A stretch of 64,000 nucleotides of DNA from Chitinophaga pinensis (GCF_007896845.1 NZ_VOHS01000006.1:186001-250000); one strand, 5' to 3'; shown: positions 9,937-19,470, numbered from the stretch's first letter. Notes: a model not told the origin generated them from the sequence alone. Made by a program: numbers and translations.

Positions 9937-10182
9937 ATGGACGTTATTGTAGACATTCAAAGAGCGTTTATGAAAGAACTACAGCAGAAGCTGGATAATC
10001 CGAAAGCATCCGCTATTGCAAGGGAAGGAATATCCTTATTCAGTTGGGCAGTGAATGAAATGATCAAAGGAAGAAAGATTGTTTCCTTAGATCAGGAACA
10101 AGGGACCTATGTTGGAATCACCAGTCCACTTTTGAGAAAGGTGAAACCAGCTCCTAAACCGGAACAGCATTCTTCCAACTAA
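9937..10182 (+). CDS. Small protein of unknown function, possibly DNA-binding or antitoxin-like
   Basis: Protein of 81 residues. I do not recognise a named family. It is mostly helical in the first 50 residues, then has a short segment (KGRKIVSLDQEQG, about residues 45-57) that loosely resembles the hinge in small antitoxin-like proteins annotated as CopG-type. The tail is basic and Pro-rich. It is followed after 10 bases by a small membrane protein, and both probably share one transcript ending at the hairpin near 10600. The antitoxin suggestion is only a resemblance. Confidence 0.65.
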   Translation: MDVIVDIQRAFMKELQQKLDNPKASAIAREGISLFSWAVNEMIKGRKIVSLDQEQGTYVGITSPLLRKVKPAPKPEQHSSN

Positions 10183-10192
10183 AAATTGATCA

Positions 10193-10564
10193 TTGATGTT
10201 AACCCAGCTGGAGATAGAAGACGAATTATTAGTCGTCCCTTCAGAAAGAAAGTTCAGATTTGCATTGACCTTCATGACATTGTTGATCGTTCTGATATCT
10301 ATTATCATTTTGATCTCATTATTGTTCGTCAAACCGTTTGATGGATCAGCGGATATCAGTAAGATTATTTCTCAAATTAATAGAGAGACTGTCAATGATA
10401 GTCTGATAAGCGATAAAACGGCATTTGTAAAATATCTGCAGGAAGAGAAGAAGGAGTTCAGGGAATTCTTCTTGCAATTGTGCCAGTTAGTGCTGTTAAA
10501 TTTACTATTACCGATAGTAACCGCCGTTATGGCTTATCGCATGGGAGCAAAGGAAAATGAATGA
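10193..10564 (+). CDS. Small two-helix membrane protein of unknown function
   Basis: Protein of 123 residues with two predicted membrane helices (about residues 22-45 and 97-116) separated by a charged, helical loop of about 50 residues. The loop includes LQEEKKEFREFFLQL just before the second helix. Both ends are charged and the C-terminus is KENE. No family is recognised. The gene follows the 81-residue gene by 10 bases and precedes a bidirectional terminator, so the pair looks like a two-gene unit. Possible roles include a membrane effector controlled by its partner, but nothing in the sequence proves this. Confidence 0.65.
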   Translation: MMLTQLEIEDELLVVPSERKFRFALTFMTLLIVLISIIILISLLFVKPFDGSADISKIISQINRETVNDSLISDKTAFVKYLQEEKKEFREFFLQLCQLVLLNLLLPIVTAVMAYRMGAKENE

Positions 10565-10593
10565 TATCGCTTAAACAGGCTTTAATAATAAAA

Positions 10594-10630
10594 ATAAAAA
10601 AGCGGCAGTTGAGAAACTACCGCTTTTTTA
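10594..10630. terminator. Bidirectional terminator
   Basis: Stem AGCGGCAGTT (10601-10610) with AACTACCGCT (10615-10624), one mismatch, flanked by an A run on the left and a T run on the right. It serves the small-gene unit on the plus strand and the NmrA-like gene on the minus strand. Confidence 0.88.
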
Positions 10631-10633
10631 TTT

Positions 10634-11542
10634 TTATTGTGCCGCTGTTGTTTGTAACAATGCGCTTATAAATGTTTTCGCACCTGTAAACTGAATATCA
10701 GTATAACGACGATTATTCAGCGGAAACAATTCCGTGCTGAACATACTCTTCATATACTGTAATTGCTGCCATGCGGGATATATTTCATTTTCCCCTTCAG
10801 GATGCCCGGCCCTTTCCCGTTTTATAATTGCCAGTAAGTCATCCAGACTACCCTGACGAATCAATTTGAATTCCTGTTCTTTCAATTCACCAGCGATGGT
10901 AGCCAGTTCCTTCGGACTTACCTGAAAACCGGCGATTCGCAGAAAACGGGGAGTAGTAGCATCCATTGCCGCTGCGGCCGTGAAAGTCGCCACATCGTCT
11001 ATGGTCGTGAAGTCTATGCGTTTATTTTCATCTTCCCAATAACTGACACTGTTGTTGTTCAGGTCCAGTAAAGGATTATTTCGCATCAATATCTCTGCGA
11101 AGGCACCATTGAGTATAGATGTGGCAGCTATGGGGGCTTTCTCCAACTGTTCGTGGAATTTACGCCTCAGATCGAAGTTGCGGTTCTCTCCGGCAGCCTG
11201 TTTGGTGAAGTCGCTGGCATAGTCAGAAGGAATGAAGCGGGGAACGCCCGCGTTAACCGCTGCCTGCAACAGTGCCGATTGTACATCTATAATGACGTCT
11301 TCCAGGCCCTGCAGCGCAGATACCACACAGTCTACATCTTTACAGGCCAGTGTCAGTTCATTGATATTGTGCATATCAGTCTGAATGACACCAATATCAT
11401 ATTGTTTCAATGTGCCAATTTTCTCCAATGCAGTATTGGGACGGATTACAGCACGGACATCTGCGCCCTCATCAATCAGTCCGCGGATGATCTTTTCTCC
11501 AAGATGCCCACTTGCACCCGCTACAAGGATTTTTGCGTTCAT
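10634..11542 (-). CDS. NmrA-like / atypical SDR NAD(P)-binding protein
   Basis: Protein of 302 residues with an N-terminal Rossmann motif (VAGASGHLGEKIIRGL, residues 7-22) of the NmrA/isoflavone-reductase type of atypical SDRs. The segment DVDCVVSALQG near 70-80 and a following PSDYASDF also fit this subgroup. No catalytic Tyr-x-x-x-Lys pair is obvious. Members either reduce small aromatic substrates or act as redox sensors, and the substrate here cannot be assigned. It is a single gene between two terminators. Confidence 0.85.
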   Translation of the reverse strand: MNAKILVAGASGHLGEKIIRGLIDEGADVRAVIRPNTALEKIGTLKQYDIGVIQTDMHNINELTLACKDVDCVVSALQGLEDVIIDVQSALLQAAVNAGVPRFIPSDYASDFTKQAAGENRNFDLRRKFHEQLEKAPIAATSILNGAFAEILMRNNPLLDLNNNSVSYWEDENKRIDFTTIDDVATFTAAAAMDATTPRFLRIAGFQVSPKELATIAGELKEQEFKLIRQGSLDDLLAIIKRERAGHPEGENEIYPAWQQLQYMKSMFSTELFPLNNRRYTDIQFTGAKTFISALLQTTAAQ

Positions 11543-11610
11543 ACGGTCGTGTGTTTATGCGATATACACCGCATTATTAATGCCTGTTTTTATCAGTTGT
11601 TGGAATAAAA

Positions 11611-11640
11611 AAGGGTAGTCTTTGCGAGACTACCCTTTTA
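11611..11640 (-). terminator. Terminator of the nrdB-nrdA operon
   Basis: Perfect eight-base stem GGGTAGTC (11613-11620) with GACTACCC (11628-11635), seven-base loop, and T runs on both flanks. It lies 25 bases after the nrdA stop at 11665 on the minus strand. Confidence 0.9.
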
Positions 11641-11664
11641 CTATAATGATAGGTTATTATTTCA

Positions 11665-14073
11665 TCAGGCGCTGCAGGTTACACAACCTTCTTCCATGGT
11701 GCAGACTGCGCCCTCAACAAATTCAACTTCGTCGAGCTTGGAGTCAACTGATTTAGCTGCTTTCGCCTCACCAGCTTTCTTTTCCACCATTGGTTCGATC
11801 TGCTGACCACCCTGTTTTTCAACAGTAAACTGTACTGCCTGAGCTGCTGCCTGTGTACGCAGGTAGTACATACCTGTTTTCAGACCTTTCTTCCATGCGT
11901 AGAAGTGCATAGATGTCAGCTTGGCTGCAGAAGGTGTATCAACGAACAGATTCAGTGACTGAGACTGGCAGATGAAAGCACCGCGATCGGCTGCCATGTC
12001 AATGATTGTACGCTGTTTGATTTCCCATACTGTTTTATACAGTTCCTTGATCTGTGAAGGGATCTCAGGAATGTGCTGGATGGAGCCATTGGAAGTAATG
12101 ATCTTATTCTTCATATCATTATCCCACAGACCGAGTTCCACCAGATCTTTCAGCAGGTGTTTATTGACTACTACAAACTCTCCGCTCAGTACGCGACGGG
12201 TGTAGATGTTTGAAGTGTATGGTTCGAAACATTCGTTATTACCCAGGATCTGAGAGGTAGACGCAGTTGGCATTGGTGCCAGCAACAGGGAGTTACGCAC
12301 ACCATGCTTTTTGATCTCTCCTTTCAGGGAAGTCCAGTCCCAGCGTGCAGAAGGAGTTACACCCCACATATCAAACTGCAGGATGCCTTTTGATACTGGT
12401 GAACCTGCATATGTTTCGTAAGCGCCGTCTTTGATAGCCAGGTCTTTTGATGCATTCAATGCGGCAAAGTAGATGGTTTCAAAGATTTCGCTGTTCAGTT
12501 TTTTCGCTTCTTCACTTTCGAACGGATAACGCATCAGGATGAACGCATCAGCAAGCCCCTGCACACCCAGACCAATAGGACGGTGACGGAGGTTACTGTT
12601 ACGTGCTTCTTCTACAGGGTAGAAGTTATTGTCAATGATACGGTTCAGGTTCAGGGCTGCCTGATAAGTAACTTCATACAGTTTTTCGTGATCGAATTTA
12701 CCGTCGATTACAAAGCGTGGCAGTGCGAGAGAGGCCAGGTTACATACTGCTACTTCATTTGCATCAGTATATTCGATGATCTCTGTACACAGGTTGGAAC
12801 TTTTAATAGTACCCAGATTCTGCTGGTTAGATTTGCGGTTTGCAGAATCTTTGTACAACAGGTAAGGAGTACCGGTTTCAATCTGTGCATCCAGTACAGC
12901 AAACCAAAGATCCTGTGCCTTTACTGTTTTGCGTGCACGGTTTTCTTTCTCATATTTCGTGTAGAGTTTTTCGAACTCTTCACCCCAACATTCGTGCAGT
13001 CCCGGTGCTTCGTGTGGACAGAACAGGCTCCATTCACCGTTTTCTTCTACACGTTTCATAAACAGATCTGGTACCCACAGTGCGTAGAAGAGATCTCTTG
13101 CACGCATTTCTTCCTTACCATGGTTTTTACGCAGGTCAAGGAATTCGAAGATATCAGCGTGCCATGGTTCCAGATAGATAGCGAAAGCGCCTTTACGTTT
13201 ACCACCACCCTGGTCTACATAACGTGCGGTGTCATTAAATACACGCAGCATTGGAATGATACCATTGGATGTACCATTGGTACCGCTGATGTAAGAACCT
13301 GTAGCGCGGATATTGTGAATGCTCAGACCAATACCACCAGCACTCTGGGAGATCTTCGCAGTTTGTTTCAATGTATCATAGATACCCTCGATACTATCAT
13401 CCTGCATGGTCAGCAGGAAACAGCTGGACATCTGTGGTTTAGGTGTACCCGCATTGAAGAGGGTAGGTGTTGCATGTGTGAACCAACGTTCACTCATCAG
13501 ATTGTATGTCTTGATAACTGCATCGATATCTTCTTTGTGGATACCAACAGATACACGCATGAACATATGCTGTGGACGTTCTGCAACTTTACCATCTAAT
13601 TTCAGCAGGTAAGAACGTTCCAGTGTTTTGAAACCGAAATAGTCGAATGCAAAGTCACGATCATAGATGATGCTGGAATCGAGGATAGCAGCATGCTTCA
13701 TAATGATCTCATATACATCGTCTGCTAACAATGGAGCAGGTTTGCCTACTTTCGGATCAATATAATTATACAGGCTCTCCATTGTTTTGGAAAATGATTT
13801 CACTGTATTTTTATGGAGATTGCTCACCGCGATACGCGACGCGAGCAAGGCATAGTCAGGATGTTTTGTAGTAAGCGATGCTGCAGTTTCTGCGGCAAGA
13901 TTATCCAGTTCGCTGGTGGTTACTCCATCATATAAACCCTGTATCACTTTCTTGGCTACGTCTATGGCATCTACGTACTCAGCATTCAGTCCATAACACA
14001 GCTTTTCAACACGAGCAGTAATCTTGTCAAACTTAACAGCTTCTTTGTGGCCGTCGCGCTTAATTACAAACAT
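11665..14073 (-). CDS. nrdA: Ribonucleoside-diphosphate reductase, class I large subunit
   Basis: Catalytic alpha subunit (802 residues) that reduces ribonucleoside diphosphates for DNA synthesis. An ATP-cone begins the protein ([20 protein letters not shown]). Substrate-site residues are present: the SSCFLL cysteine near 218, NLCTEIIEY carrying the Asn-Cys-Glu triad, the second redox cysteine in [10 protein letters not shown], and the radical-path tyrosine pair in GMYYLRTQ. The tail has Cys791, Cys797 and Cys800. The last two form a C-x-x-C like the shuttle cysteines of eukaryotic R1, rather than the C-x4-C of E. coli NrdA. It lies 90 bases downstream of nrdB. Confidence 0.97.
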   Translation of the reverse strand: MFVIKRDGHKEAVKFDKITARVEKLCYGLNAEYVDAIDVAKKVIQGLYDGVTTSELDNLAAETAASLTTKHPDYALLASRIAVSNLHKNTVKSFSKTMESLYNYIDPKVGKPAPLLADDVYEIIMKHAAILDSSIIYDRDFAFDYFGFKTLERSYLLKLDGKVAERPQHMFMRVSVGIHKEDIDAVIKTYNLMSERWFTHATPTLFNAGTPKPQMSSCFLLTMQDDSIEGIYDTLKQTAKISQSAGGIGLSIHNIRATGSYISGTNGTSNGIIPMLRVFNDTARYVDQGGGKRKGAFAIYLEPWHADIFEFLDLRKNHGKEEMRARDLFYALWVPDLFMKRVEENGEWSLFCPHEAPGLHECWGEEFEKLYTKYEKENRARKTVKAQDLWFAVLDAQIETGTPYLLYKDSANRKSNQQNLGTIKSSNLCTEIIEYTDANEVAVCNLASLALPRFVIDGKFDHEKLYEVTYQAALNLNRIIDNNFYPVEEARNSNLRHRPIGLGVQGLADAFILMRYPFESEEAKKLNSEIFETIYFAALNASKDLAIKDGAYETYAGSPVSKGILQFDMWGVTPSARWDWTSLKGEIKKHGVRNSLLLAPMPTASTSQILGNNECFEPYTSNIYTRRVLSGEFVVVNKHLLKDLVELGLWDNDMKNKIITSNGSIQHIPEIPSQIKELYKTVWEIKQRTIIDMAADRGAFICQSQSLNLFVDTPSAAKLTSMHFYAWKKGLKTGMYYLRTQAAAQAVQFTVEKQGGQQIEPMVEKKAGEAKAAKSVDSKLDEVEFVEGAVCTMEEGCVTCSA

Positions 14074-14163
14074 GGTTAAATGAATTTAAGAGGTTGAGTA
14101 AAGTATTTATTAAAATGTGGTTGTTGGCAAATTCTGCAATAGCATGCAATTATTATGCCTTTA

Positions 14164-15135
14164 TCAGAAATCCTCGTCAAGGCTGAAAGTCTGTGTATCC
14201 TTACCAGACATTACACCAGCTTTCTGATAATCCCCCACGCGTTTTTCGAAGAAGTTTGTTTTACCCTGCAGAGAGATCATCTCCATAAAGTCAAACGGAT
14301 TTGCCGTGTTGAATATTTTAGTATATCCCAGTTCACTTAACCAGCGGTCTGCAACGAATTCAATGTATTCGCTCATTAATTTGCTGTTCATACCGATCAA
14401 TGCTACCGGTAATGCATCTGTGATGAATTCTTTTTCGATCGCTACTGCATCACGGATAATTGTATGTACCTGTTCTTCCGGCAGTTTATTTTCCAGCATG
14501 CCATACAGCAGACATGCAAATTCGCAATGTAATCCTTCATCACGGCTGATCAGTTCATTGGAGAAAGTCAGACCCGGCATCAGGCCTCTTTTCTTCAGCC
14601 AGAATATAGAGCAGAAACTACCACTGAAGAAGATACCTTCCACAGCCGCAAATGCTACAAGACGCTCAGCGAAATTACCGTTCTCGATCCAGCGGAGTGC
14701 CCACTTAGCCTTTTTAGTAACAGCAGGTACTGTTTCTATCGCATGGAAAAGACGGTCTTTTTCAACAGGATCTTTTACATAAGTGTCTATTAATAATGCG
14801 TACGTTTCAGAGTGGATGTTTTCCATCATAATCTGGAAACCATAGAAGCAACGTGCCTCGGGTAACTGTACCTCACTCATGAAGTTAACAGCGAGGTTTT
14901 CGTTAACGATACCATCACTTGCTGCGAAAAATGCGAGTACATGGGTAATGAAATGACGTTCCCCATCGTTGAGATTATTCCAGTCCTTCATATCTGCACT
15001 AAGATCAATCTCCTCTGCTGTCCAGAAACTAGCCTCATGTTGTTTGTATTTCTCCCATACTTTCGGATAGTTGATAGGCAGTAATACAAATCTGTCTTTG
15101 TTTTCCTTTAAAAGCAGTTCATTCTCTAAATTCAT
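14164..15135 (-). CDS. nrdB: Ribonucleoside-diphosphate reductase, class I small (radical) subunit
   Basis: Diiron-tyrosyl radical beta subunit, 323 residues. Metal ligands can be placed by alignment to mouse and E. coli R2: Asp74, Glu105, His108, Glu166, Glu200 and His203, with the radical tyrosine at Tyr112 ([10 protein letters not shown]). A tyrosine rather than phenylalanine at 112 argues for a class Ia-type cofactor. The C-terminal tail ends FSLDEDF, the peptide that docks R2 on R1 and close to the eukaryotic tail. It is first in a nrdB-nrdA operon. The 466-base upstream spacer contains a structured region and a -7 motif on this strand. Confidence 0.97.
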   Translation of the reverse strand: MNLENELLLKENKDRFVLLPINYPKVWEKYKQHEASFWTAEEIDLSADMKDWNNLNDGERHFITHVLAFFAASDGIVNENLAVNFMSEVQLPEARCFYGFQIMMENIHSETYALLIDTYVKDPVEKDRLFHAIETVPAVTKKAKWALRWIENGNFAERLVAFAAVEGIFFSGSFCSIFWLKKRGLMPGLTFSNELISRDEGLHCEFACLLYGMLENKLPEEQVHTIIRDAVAIEKEFITDALPVALIGMNSKLMSEYIEFVADRWLSELGYTKIFNTANPFDFMEMISLQGKTNFFEKRVGDYQKAGVMSGKDTQTFSLDEDF

Positions 15136-15220
15136 CGCTCAATAAATTTTTTAATATGGTTAACGTATGAAGATAGAAAGGACATGAAGGAGAAGTTATC
15201 CCCATTTTAAGTTATTCATT

Positions 15221-15396
15221 GGACCCTTTCCTGTTACCCTTTGATACGTGAGTGTGTTCCGATCGAAATTTCGTGTGCCAGCTCGGTTTGAATTATTCAT
15301 ACCCGGCGACCGGGGTTGCGCTCATATCCCTGGAGACTTGTTACTCGTATCGCGAACTGTTACAAATGTACACAGGAATAGCTGGGGTGCCTTTTT
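15221..15396. ncRNA. Candidate structured RNA (rod-like fold; 6S-like ncRNA or nrdB leader)
   Basis: Read on the plus strand, this part of a 466-base gene-free spacer pairs end to end. GGACCC (15221-15226) pairs with GGGTGCC (15385-15391, one bulge); TTCCTGT (15228-15234) with ACAGGAA (15372-15378); GATACG (15243-15248) with CGTATC (15346-15351), continuing AGT/ACT; GTTCC (15256-15260) with GGAGAC (15332-15337). A hairpin CCCGG/CCGGG sits at 15302-15314. An asymmetric internal loop separates outer and inner arms, and TTTTT follows the outer helix, which favours the plus strand. The overall shape recalls 6S RNA. A minus-strand promoter-like TACATTTG at 15370-15363 would instead make the inner part a nrdB 5' leader. 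The rest of the spacer shows nothing I can name. Confidence 0.35.
15363..15370 (-). promoter_or_regulatory. Candidate -7 promoter element for nrdB (TACATTTG)
   Basis: Exact TAnnTTTG on the minus strand, 228 bases ahead of the nrdB ATG, implying a leader of about 220 bases. It lies inside the folded region, so it may be fortuitous. No good -33 element is seen. Confidence 0.3.
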
Positions 15397-15601
15397 AAGT
15401 TTTTAACAGACTGTGGAAAAAGAGCAGATGAATTTTGGAAAGGTAATGTGACAGGGCAATCAGCCGTTTTGAGCAAATTTTAATTCCCAATTTTTGGTTT
15501 TTAACGCTACCTAAACCCGCAAAGTTTTGTTAAATCCAATGTTGATAACTGAAATTCAGCTATTTAATCCACATATTTACAAATAAATCATATCTCTTTT
15601 C

Positions 15602-16234
15602 ATGGCATCACATGTTATTAATCTTCAACAAGTTGTAAAAAGTTATCACGATAGTGTTGTGCTCGATATTCCCGGTCTGGAGCTGGATTATGGGGTATAT
15701 TGGCTCCTGGGGGGTAACGGCGCAGGCAAAACAACTTCTATGAAGGTAATGGCAGGCCTGATTCCGTTTCAGGGAGATATATTATTGGACAGCACTATCA
15801 GTTGTAACAAACAACCTGTACAATATCGCCGATATGTGAATTATGCCGAGGCCGAACCATTGTACCCGGGATTTATTACTGGCAGTGATCTGGTGGCCCT
15901 GTATGTGAAAACAAAAGGTAAAGGGTTCAGGGAAGTGCAGGAAATGATTGATTTACTGGGACTTGGGTCGTTTATCCACCGACCTGTCAGCAGCTACTCC
16001 AGTGGTATGCTGAAAAAGGTATCCCTTCTTTTGGCTTTTACAGGACGGCCGAAAGTTATATTATTGGACGAACCCCTGATTACGCTTGATACACAATCAC
16101 TTCCATTGTTATACACATTGGTGGAAGAGTTTCACCAACAATATGGTGTTACTTTCTGTATTACTTCCCATCAGCCGGTTACAGCAGGATCTGTCCGTCT
16201 GCAGGTTCAGGATAAAAACATTGTGAAAATCTAA
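15602..16234 (+). CDS. ABC transporter ATP-binding protein
   Basis: Cytoplasmic ATPase of 210 residues. It has a Walker A (GGNGAGKTTS, about residues 38-47), a signature region (SSYSSGMLKKVSLL, replacing the canonical LSGGQ), a Walker B with the catalytic Glu (VILLDEPLITLD) and an H-switch (TSHQP). The length is short but complete for an ABC-2-type exporter ATPase. The membrane partner starts 10 bases downstream. The cargo is unknown. Confidence 0.92.
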   Translation: MASHVINLQQVVKSYHDSVVLDIPGLELDYGVYWLLGGNGAGKTTSMKVMAGLIPFQGDILLDSTISCNKQPVQYRRYVNYAEAEPLYPGFITGSDLVALYVKTKGKGFREVQEMIDLLGLGSFIHRPVSSYSSGMLKKVSLLLAFTGRPKVILLDEPLITLDTQSLPLLYTLVEEFHQQYGVTFCITSHQPVTAGSVRLQVQDKNIVKI

Positions 16235-16244
16235 GTTATCCACA

Positions 16245-17351
16245 ATGGCATTATCCAAAATATTCACAACCCGCTTTTATGCGAAGAACACCGGCTTCTT
16301 TTTGGTGATCTTTTACTTTTTCTTTGGGATTGTTCCCGGTGGACAATTACCTTCTTACCACTTTACCCTTATAAAGGGCTTTACTGGCAGCCCCGGTTTT
16401 CTGGCACTTGTCTGTTTGCTGTGGTTACTATATAATCTGAAGTGTATTGCATTCATCATTAACATCTTATCAACAAAAGAACATTCCTTTTTATATGGTA
16501 CACTGGGAATACTGGAGGGAAATGCAAGATGGCGTACATGGATATGGCTGCATCTGACTTTATACGCCCCCGTGCTGATCTATAGTCTTGTATCGGCAGG
16601 CGTAGCCTTAAAATTGGGCTTCCATATAGCAGCGCTTGTTATCATGCTGTTTAGTCTGCTGATGGTAATTGCTCCACTGTGGATATATGTGCATAAGATG
16701 AAGCATCCGGGTACGGTATTCATGCTCTACAGATGGCAGCAATGGTTCAACAGGACCATCCGGAAACCGCTCTGGTCTTTTTATGGACATGAATTGCTCA
16801 ATAATAATATGCGTTCACTGGCCATCGCGAAAATCGCATCAGCGCTTATCATCATAGTGACCTGCTCCTTTATGACAGATAAATACGACGAACGTGTGTT
16901 GCTGGTAGGGATACTTGTATGCGCATTGGCACAAAGTGTACTGGTATATAATCACAGGCGTTTTGACGATCTCTATCTCTCCCTGTTACCACAGTTGCCG
17001 GTGCCCCTGTGGAAAAGGTATCTGCAGATGGGCGGATTATACCTTGCCCTTATAGCACCCGAAAGCATATTACTTATATACAAGACCTGGCAGCAGGCCG
17101 CTCCTATACACTGGGTGATGTTAATAACCAGTAACCTGTCATTGTTAATGCTGTTCCGCAGTATCCTGTACTTTCCACGAATAGACCAGGATAAGTATTT
17201 CCGCTGGGTACTGATCATTATTGTAGCCATACTATTTATGGGCTTAGCCCGGATTTACTGGTACGGTATTCTGGGGATGCAGGCGCTGGCCGGGATCATT
17301 TTTTACAATAGGTATTACCGTTATGAGGCACCATTGGAGAAAGTGGATTAA
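16245..17351 (+). CDS. ABC-2-type transporter membrane protein
   Basis: Hydrophobic protein of 368 residues with about eight to nine membrane segments, no signal peptide and short charged loops. It follows the ATPase by 10 bases, so the two are almost certainly one exporter. No residue motif identifies the substrate, and I recognise no close named family. The C-terminal tail after residue 355 is short and charged. Confidence 0.85.
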   Translation: MALSKIFTTRFYAKNTGFFLVIFYFFFGIVPGGQLPSYHFTLIKGFTGSPGFLALVCLLWLLYNLKCIAFIINILSTKEHSFLYGTLGILEGNARWRTWIWLHLTLYAPVLIYSLVSAGVALKLGFHIAALVIMLFSLLMVIAPLWIYVHKMKHPGTVFMLYRWQQWFNRTIRKPLWSFYGHELLNNNMRSLAIAKIASALIIIVTCSFMTDKYDERVLLVGILVCALAQSVLVYNHRRFDDLYLSLLPQLPVPLWKRYLQMGGLYLALIAPESILLIYKTWQQAAPIHWVMLITSNLSLLMLFRSILYFPRIDQDKYFRWVLIIIVAILFMGLARIYWYGILGMQALAGIIFYNRYYRYEAPLEKVD

Positions 17352-17446
17352 AAGCCTTCATTATCATAATAAAAATATAGGTATATTCGTTCGAAAGGCT
17401 GTGACAGCGGATAAGGAAGGCACAAAATATATTTAACCATTCACCT

Positions 17447-18319
17447 ATGGGTTTCTTATCAAAATTCTTTGGTAAACGTAGCAAAGCTGTTTTAGAGGAC
17501 CAATTGCCGGTTGTACACATAGCCGATGATGACGAAAGGATGAACTGGGCCATTGAAAAAGCAAATGCCACTCTGCATTATTTTCAAAACAGTTTGTTGC
17601 AACCGGAACCGGTACAACAATATTTCTCCGTAAAAGTATTGATAGACGACGGCGTAAACCGCGAACACCTCTGGTTAACCTCTCCCAGTTTTGATGATGA
17701 AGGAAACCTGTATGGCGTAGTGGGTAACAAGCCTGTCTATGTTAATTCTGTGTCTGTTAACCAAAAAATTGGTATCGATCCGCGCTTTATTTCTGACTGG
17801 ATGATCATCGAAGATGGCCGCCTGATAGGCGGATACACCATCCGGGCTATCCGTGAAGGGAAACCTGCACATGAATGGCCGGAATTTGATCGTCAGGTTG
17901 GACTTTACATTGATGAAGGAATTGATTACTTTGTACACGACTTTTCCACGCCGGAAGGAGCCATACTATGCCTGGAAGATGCTTATGATGAGCATAATAT
18001 AGAAAAGGCGATCGCCTGTAAGAATTTTGTAGAGGAAGGAAGACTGTTATTAATGAAGATGAATGATATCTACAACGGTAATGACATTCTGCAGACTACT
18101 GCCGACATTCTGCGTACCTCTTTCATAAAAAGCCTGGAAAAAGAAGGATTTCCCATGTTTAAAGGGATTCGCCGTGCATTTCCTTACCGTAAAAAGATCA
18201 CAGAACAACTATATCTGATTACGGAGGTTTACATCTTCCCGGGTGGGGAAAAAGCCAGACAGCAGATCTATACCTTCAAGGGGAAAGACGGCTGGCGGGT
18301 ATTAAACATTGCCGAATAG
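17447..18319 (+). CDS. DUF2314 domain protein
   Basis: Cytoplasmic protein of 290 residues. The segment around residues 35-130 has the DUF2314 pattern: a start near DDERMNWAIEKA, then VLIDDGVNREHLWL, a beta-rich stretch with GVVGNKPVYV, and an end near ISDWMIIEDGRLIGGYT. DUF2314 is widespread and uncharacterised, and turns up in toxin-immunity and stress contexts. The second half (about 140-290) is a separate mixed alpha/beta region I cannot place. There is no signal peptide. A nearby element at 17382-17389 (TATATTCG) is one base off the promoter motif. Confidence 0.75.
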   Translation: MGFLSKFFGKRSKAVLEDQLPVVHIADDDERMNWAIEKANATLHYFQNSLLQPEPVQQYFSVKVLIDDGVNREHLWLTSPSFDDEGNLYGVVGNKPVYVNSVSVNQKIGIDPRFISDWMIIEDGRLIGGYTIRAIREGKPAHEWPEFDRQVGLYIDEGIDYFVHDFSTPEGAILCLEDAYDEHNIEKAIACKNFVEEGRLLLMKMNDIYNGNDILQTTADILRTSFIKSLEKEGFPMFKGIRRAFPYRKKITEQLYLITEVYIFPGGEKARQQIYTFKGKDGWRVLNIAE

Positions 18320-18348
18320 TACAAACACAGGTCCATATAATCCATGTC

Positions 18349-19428
18349 ATGATGAAGATTCTAAGCCAGACTATGCTGCTCTTGCTCGCAGCCATTACAA
18401 CTTTTGCACAGCAAAAACCATTGAACGTAGGCGTTGCCGGCCTCACACACGACCACGTACATCTCTTGATGCACCAGTGGAAAAAAGGGCAGGTTACCAT
18501 CGCCGGTATCGCGGAGTCTGACGCCCAGCTGATTGCCCGTTATAAAAAAAGCTATCAGTTGCCGGACTCGCTTTTCTATCCTGATCTGGCCACCTTGCTG
18601 GCACATAAACATCCGGATGCCGTACTGGCTTACAATGCAGTAGCAGAACATATCAATGTGGTAGAGGTCTGCGCCCCAAAGGGCATCTCCGTCATGGTAG
18701 AAAAGCCACTGGCGACTACCGTAGCGCAGGCAGACCGTATGGCAGCATTGGCCAGAAAGCACCATATACACCTGCTGACCAATTACGAAACAACCTGGTA
18801 CAATACCAACCAGTATGTTTATGACCTGGTGAAAAAACAGGAAGCGGTTGGTCCGGTAAGGAAAATGGTTGTACACGATGGCCACGAAGGGCCAAGGGAA
18901 ATAGGTTGTTCTGAAGACTTCCTGAAATGGCTGACCGACCCTGTGAAAAACGGAGGTGGCGCCCTGATGGATTTCGGTTGTTACGGAGCAAACCTGATGA
19001 CCTGGATGATGGATGGTAAGGCGCCAATTTCAGTAACAGCGGTAGCTCGCCATATCAAACCTTCCGTATATCCGAAAGTAGAGGACGACGCCACTATTTT
19101 GCTGGAATATCCGGAAGCGACTGGTATCATCGAAGCTTCCTGGAACTGGCCTTTTAGCATTAAAGACTGGGAGGTATTTGGTAAGTCCGGTTACCTGCAT
19201 GCGCTGAATCCAAATGATCTGCAACAAAGGAAAAAAAGTGAATATCAGCCGCTTAAAGTTCCCGAAGCAACCTATACGGATAATATTACATATCTTGCAG
19301 CTGTACTGAATGGCTCACTGAAGCCTGATAATGATCTTTCTTCGCTGGAAAACAACCTGATTGTTGTGCGTATACTGGAAGCAGCCCGCACTTCAGTAAA
19401 GGAAGGCAGGAAAGTCATGTTAAAGTAG
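18349..19428 (+). CDS. Exported Gfo/Idh/MocA-family oxidoreductase
   Basis: Protein of 359 residues with a signal peptide (residues 1-21, ending TFAQQ) fused to a complete Gfo/Idh/MocA fold. The NAD(P)-binding motif starts VGVAGLTHDHVH near residue 27, the dinucleotide-contact EKP motif is present (VEKPLATT), and a C-terminal substrate domain follows (GGGALMDFGCYG near 205). The His usually following the DxG of that last motif is replaced here by Tyr. Exported members of this family are common in Bacteroidota and act on sugars or glycosides in the periplasm. The substrate is not evident. The ATG at 18352 is an equivalent alternative start. Confidence 0.88.
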   Translation: MMKILSQTMLLLLAAITTFAQQKPLNVGVAGLTHDHVHLLMHQWKKGQVTIAGIAESDAQLIARYKKSYQLPDSLFYPDLATLLAHKHPDAVLAYNAVAEHINVVEVCAPKGISVMVEKPLATTVAQADRMAALARKHHIHLLTNYETTWYNTNQYVYDLVKKQEAVGPVRKMVVHDGHEGPREIGCSEDFLKWLTDPVKNGGGALMDFGCYGANLMTWMMDGKAPISVTAVARHIKPSVYPKVEDDATILLEYPEATGIIEASWNWPFSIKDWEVFGKSGYLHALNPNDLQQRKKSEYQPLKVPEATYTDNITYLAAVLNGSLKPDNDLSSLENNLIVVRILEAARTSVKEGRKVMLK

Positions 19429-19470
19429 TCGTTTAGTTTACCATACAAGCAACAACATTAAACATATGCG

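Noticed and set aside
12583-13599. Long open frame (338 codons) on the plus strand across nrdA
   Set aside because: It is antisense to the well-conserved nrdA, has no start context or family pattern, and is a codon-bias shadow.
15376-15396. GGGGTGCC segment resembling the start of a TPP riboswitch
   Set aside because: The required CTGAGA core and the later conserved THI-box blocks are absent, and no thiamine gene is adjacent.
15136-15600. Cobalamin riboswitch ahead of nrdB
   Set aside because: The conserved cobalamin box (AGCCACTGN-type core) is not seen, and class I ribonucleotide reductase does not use B12.
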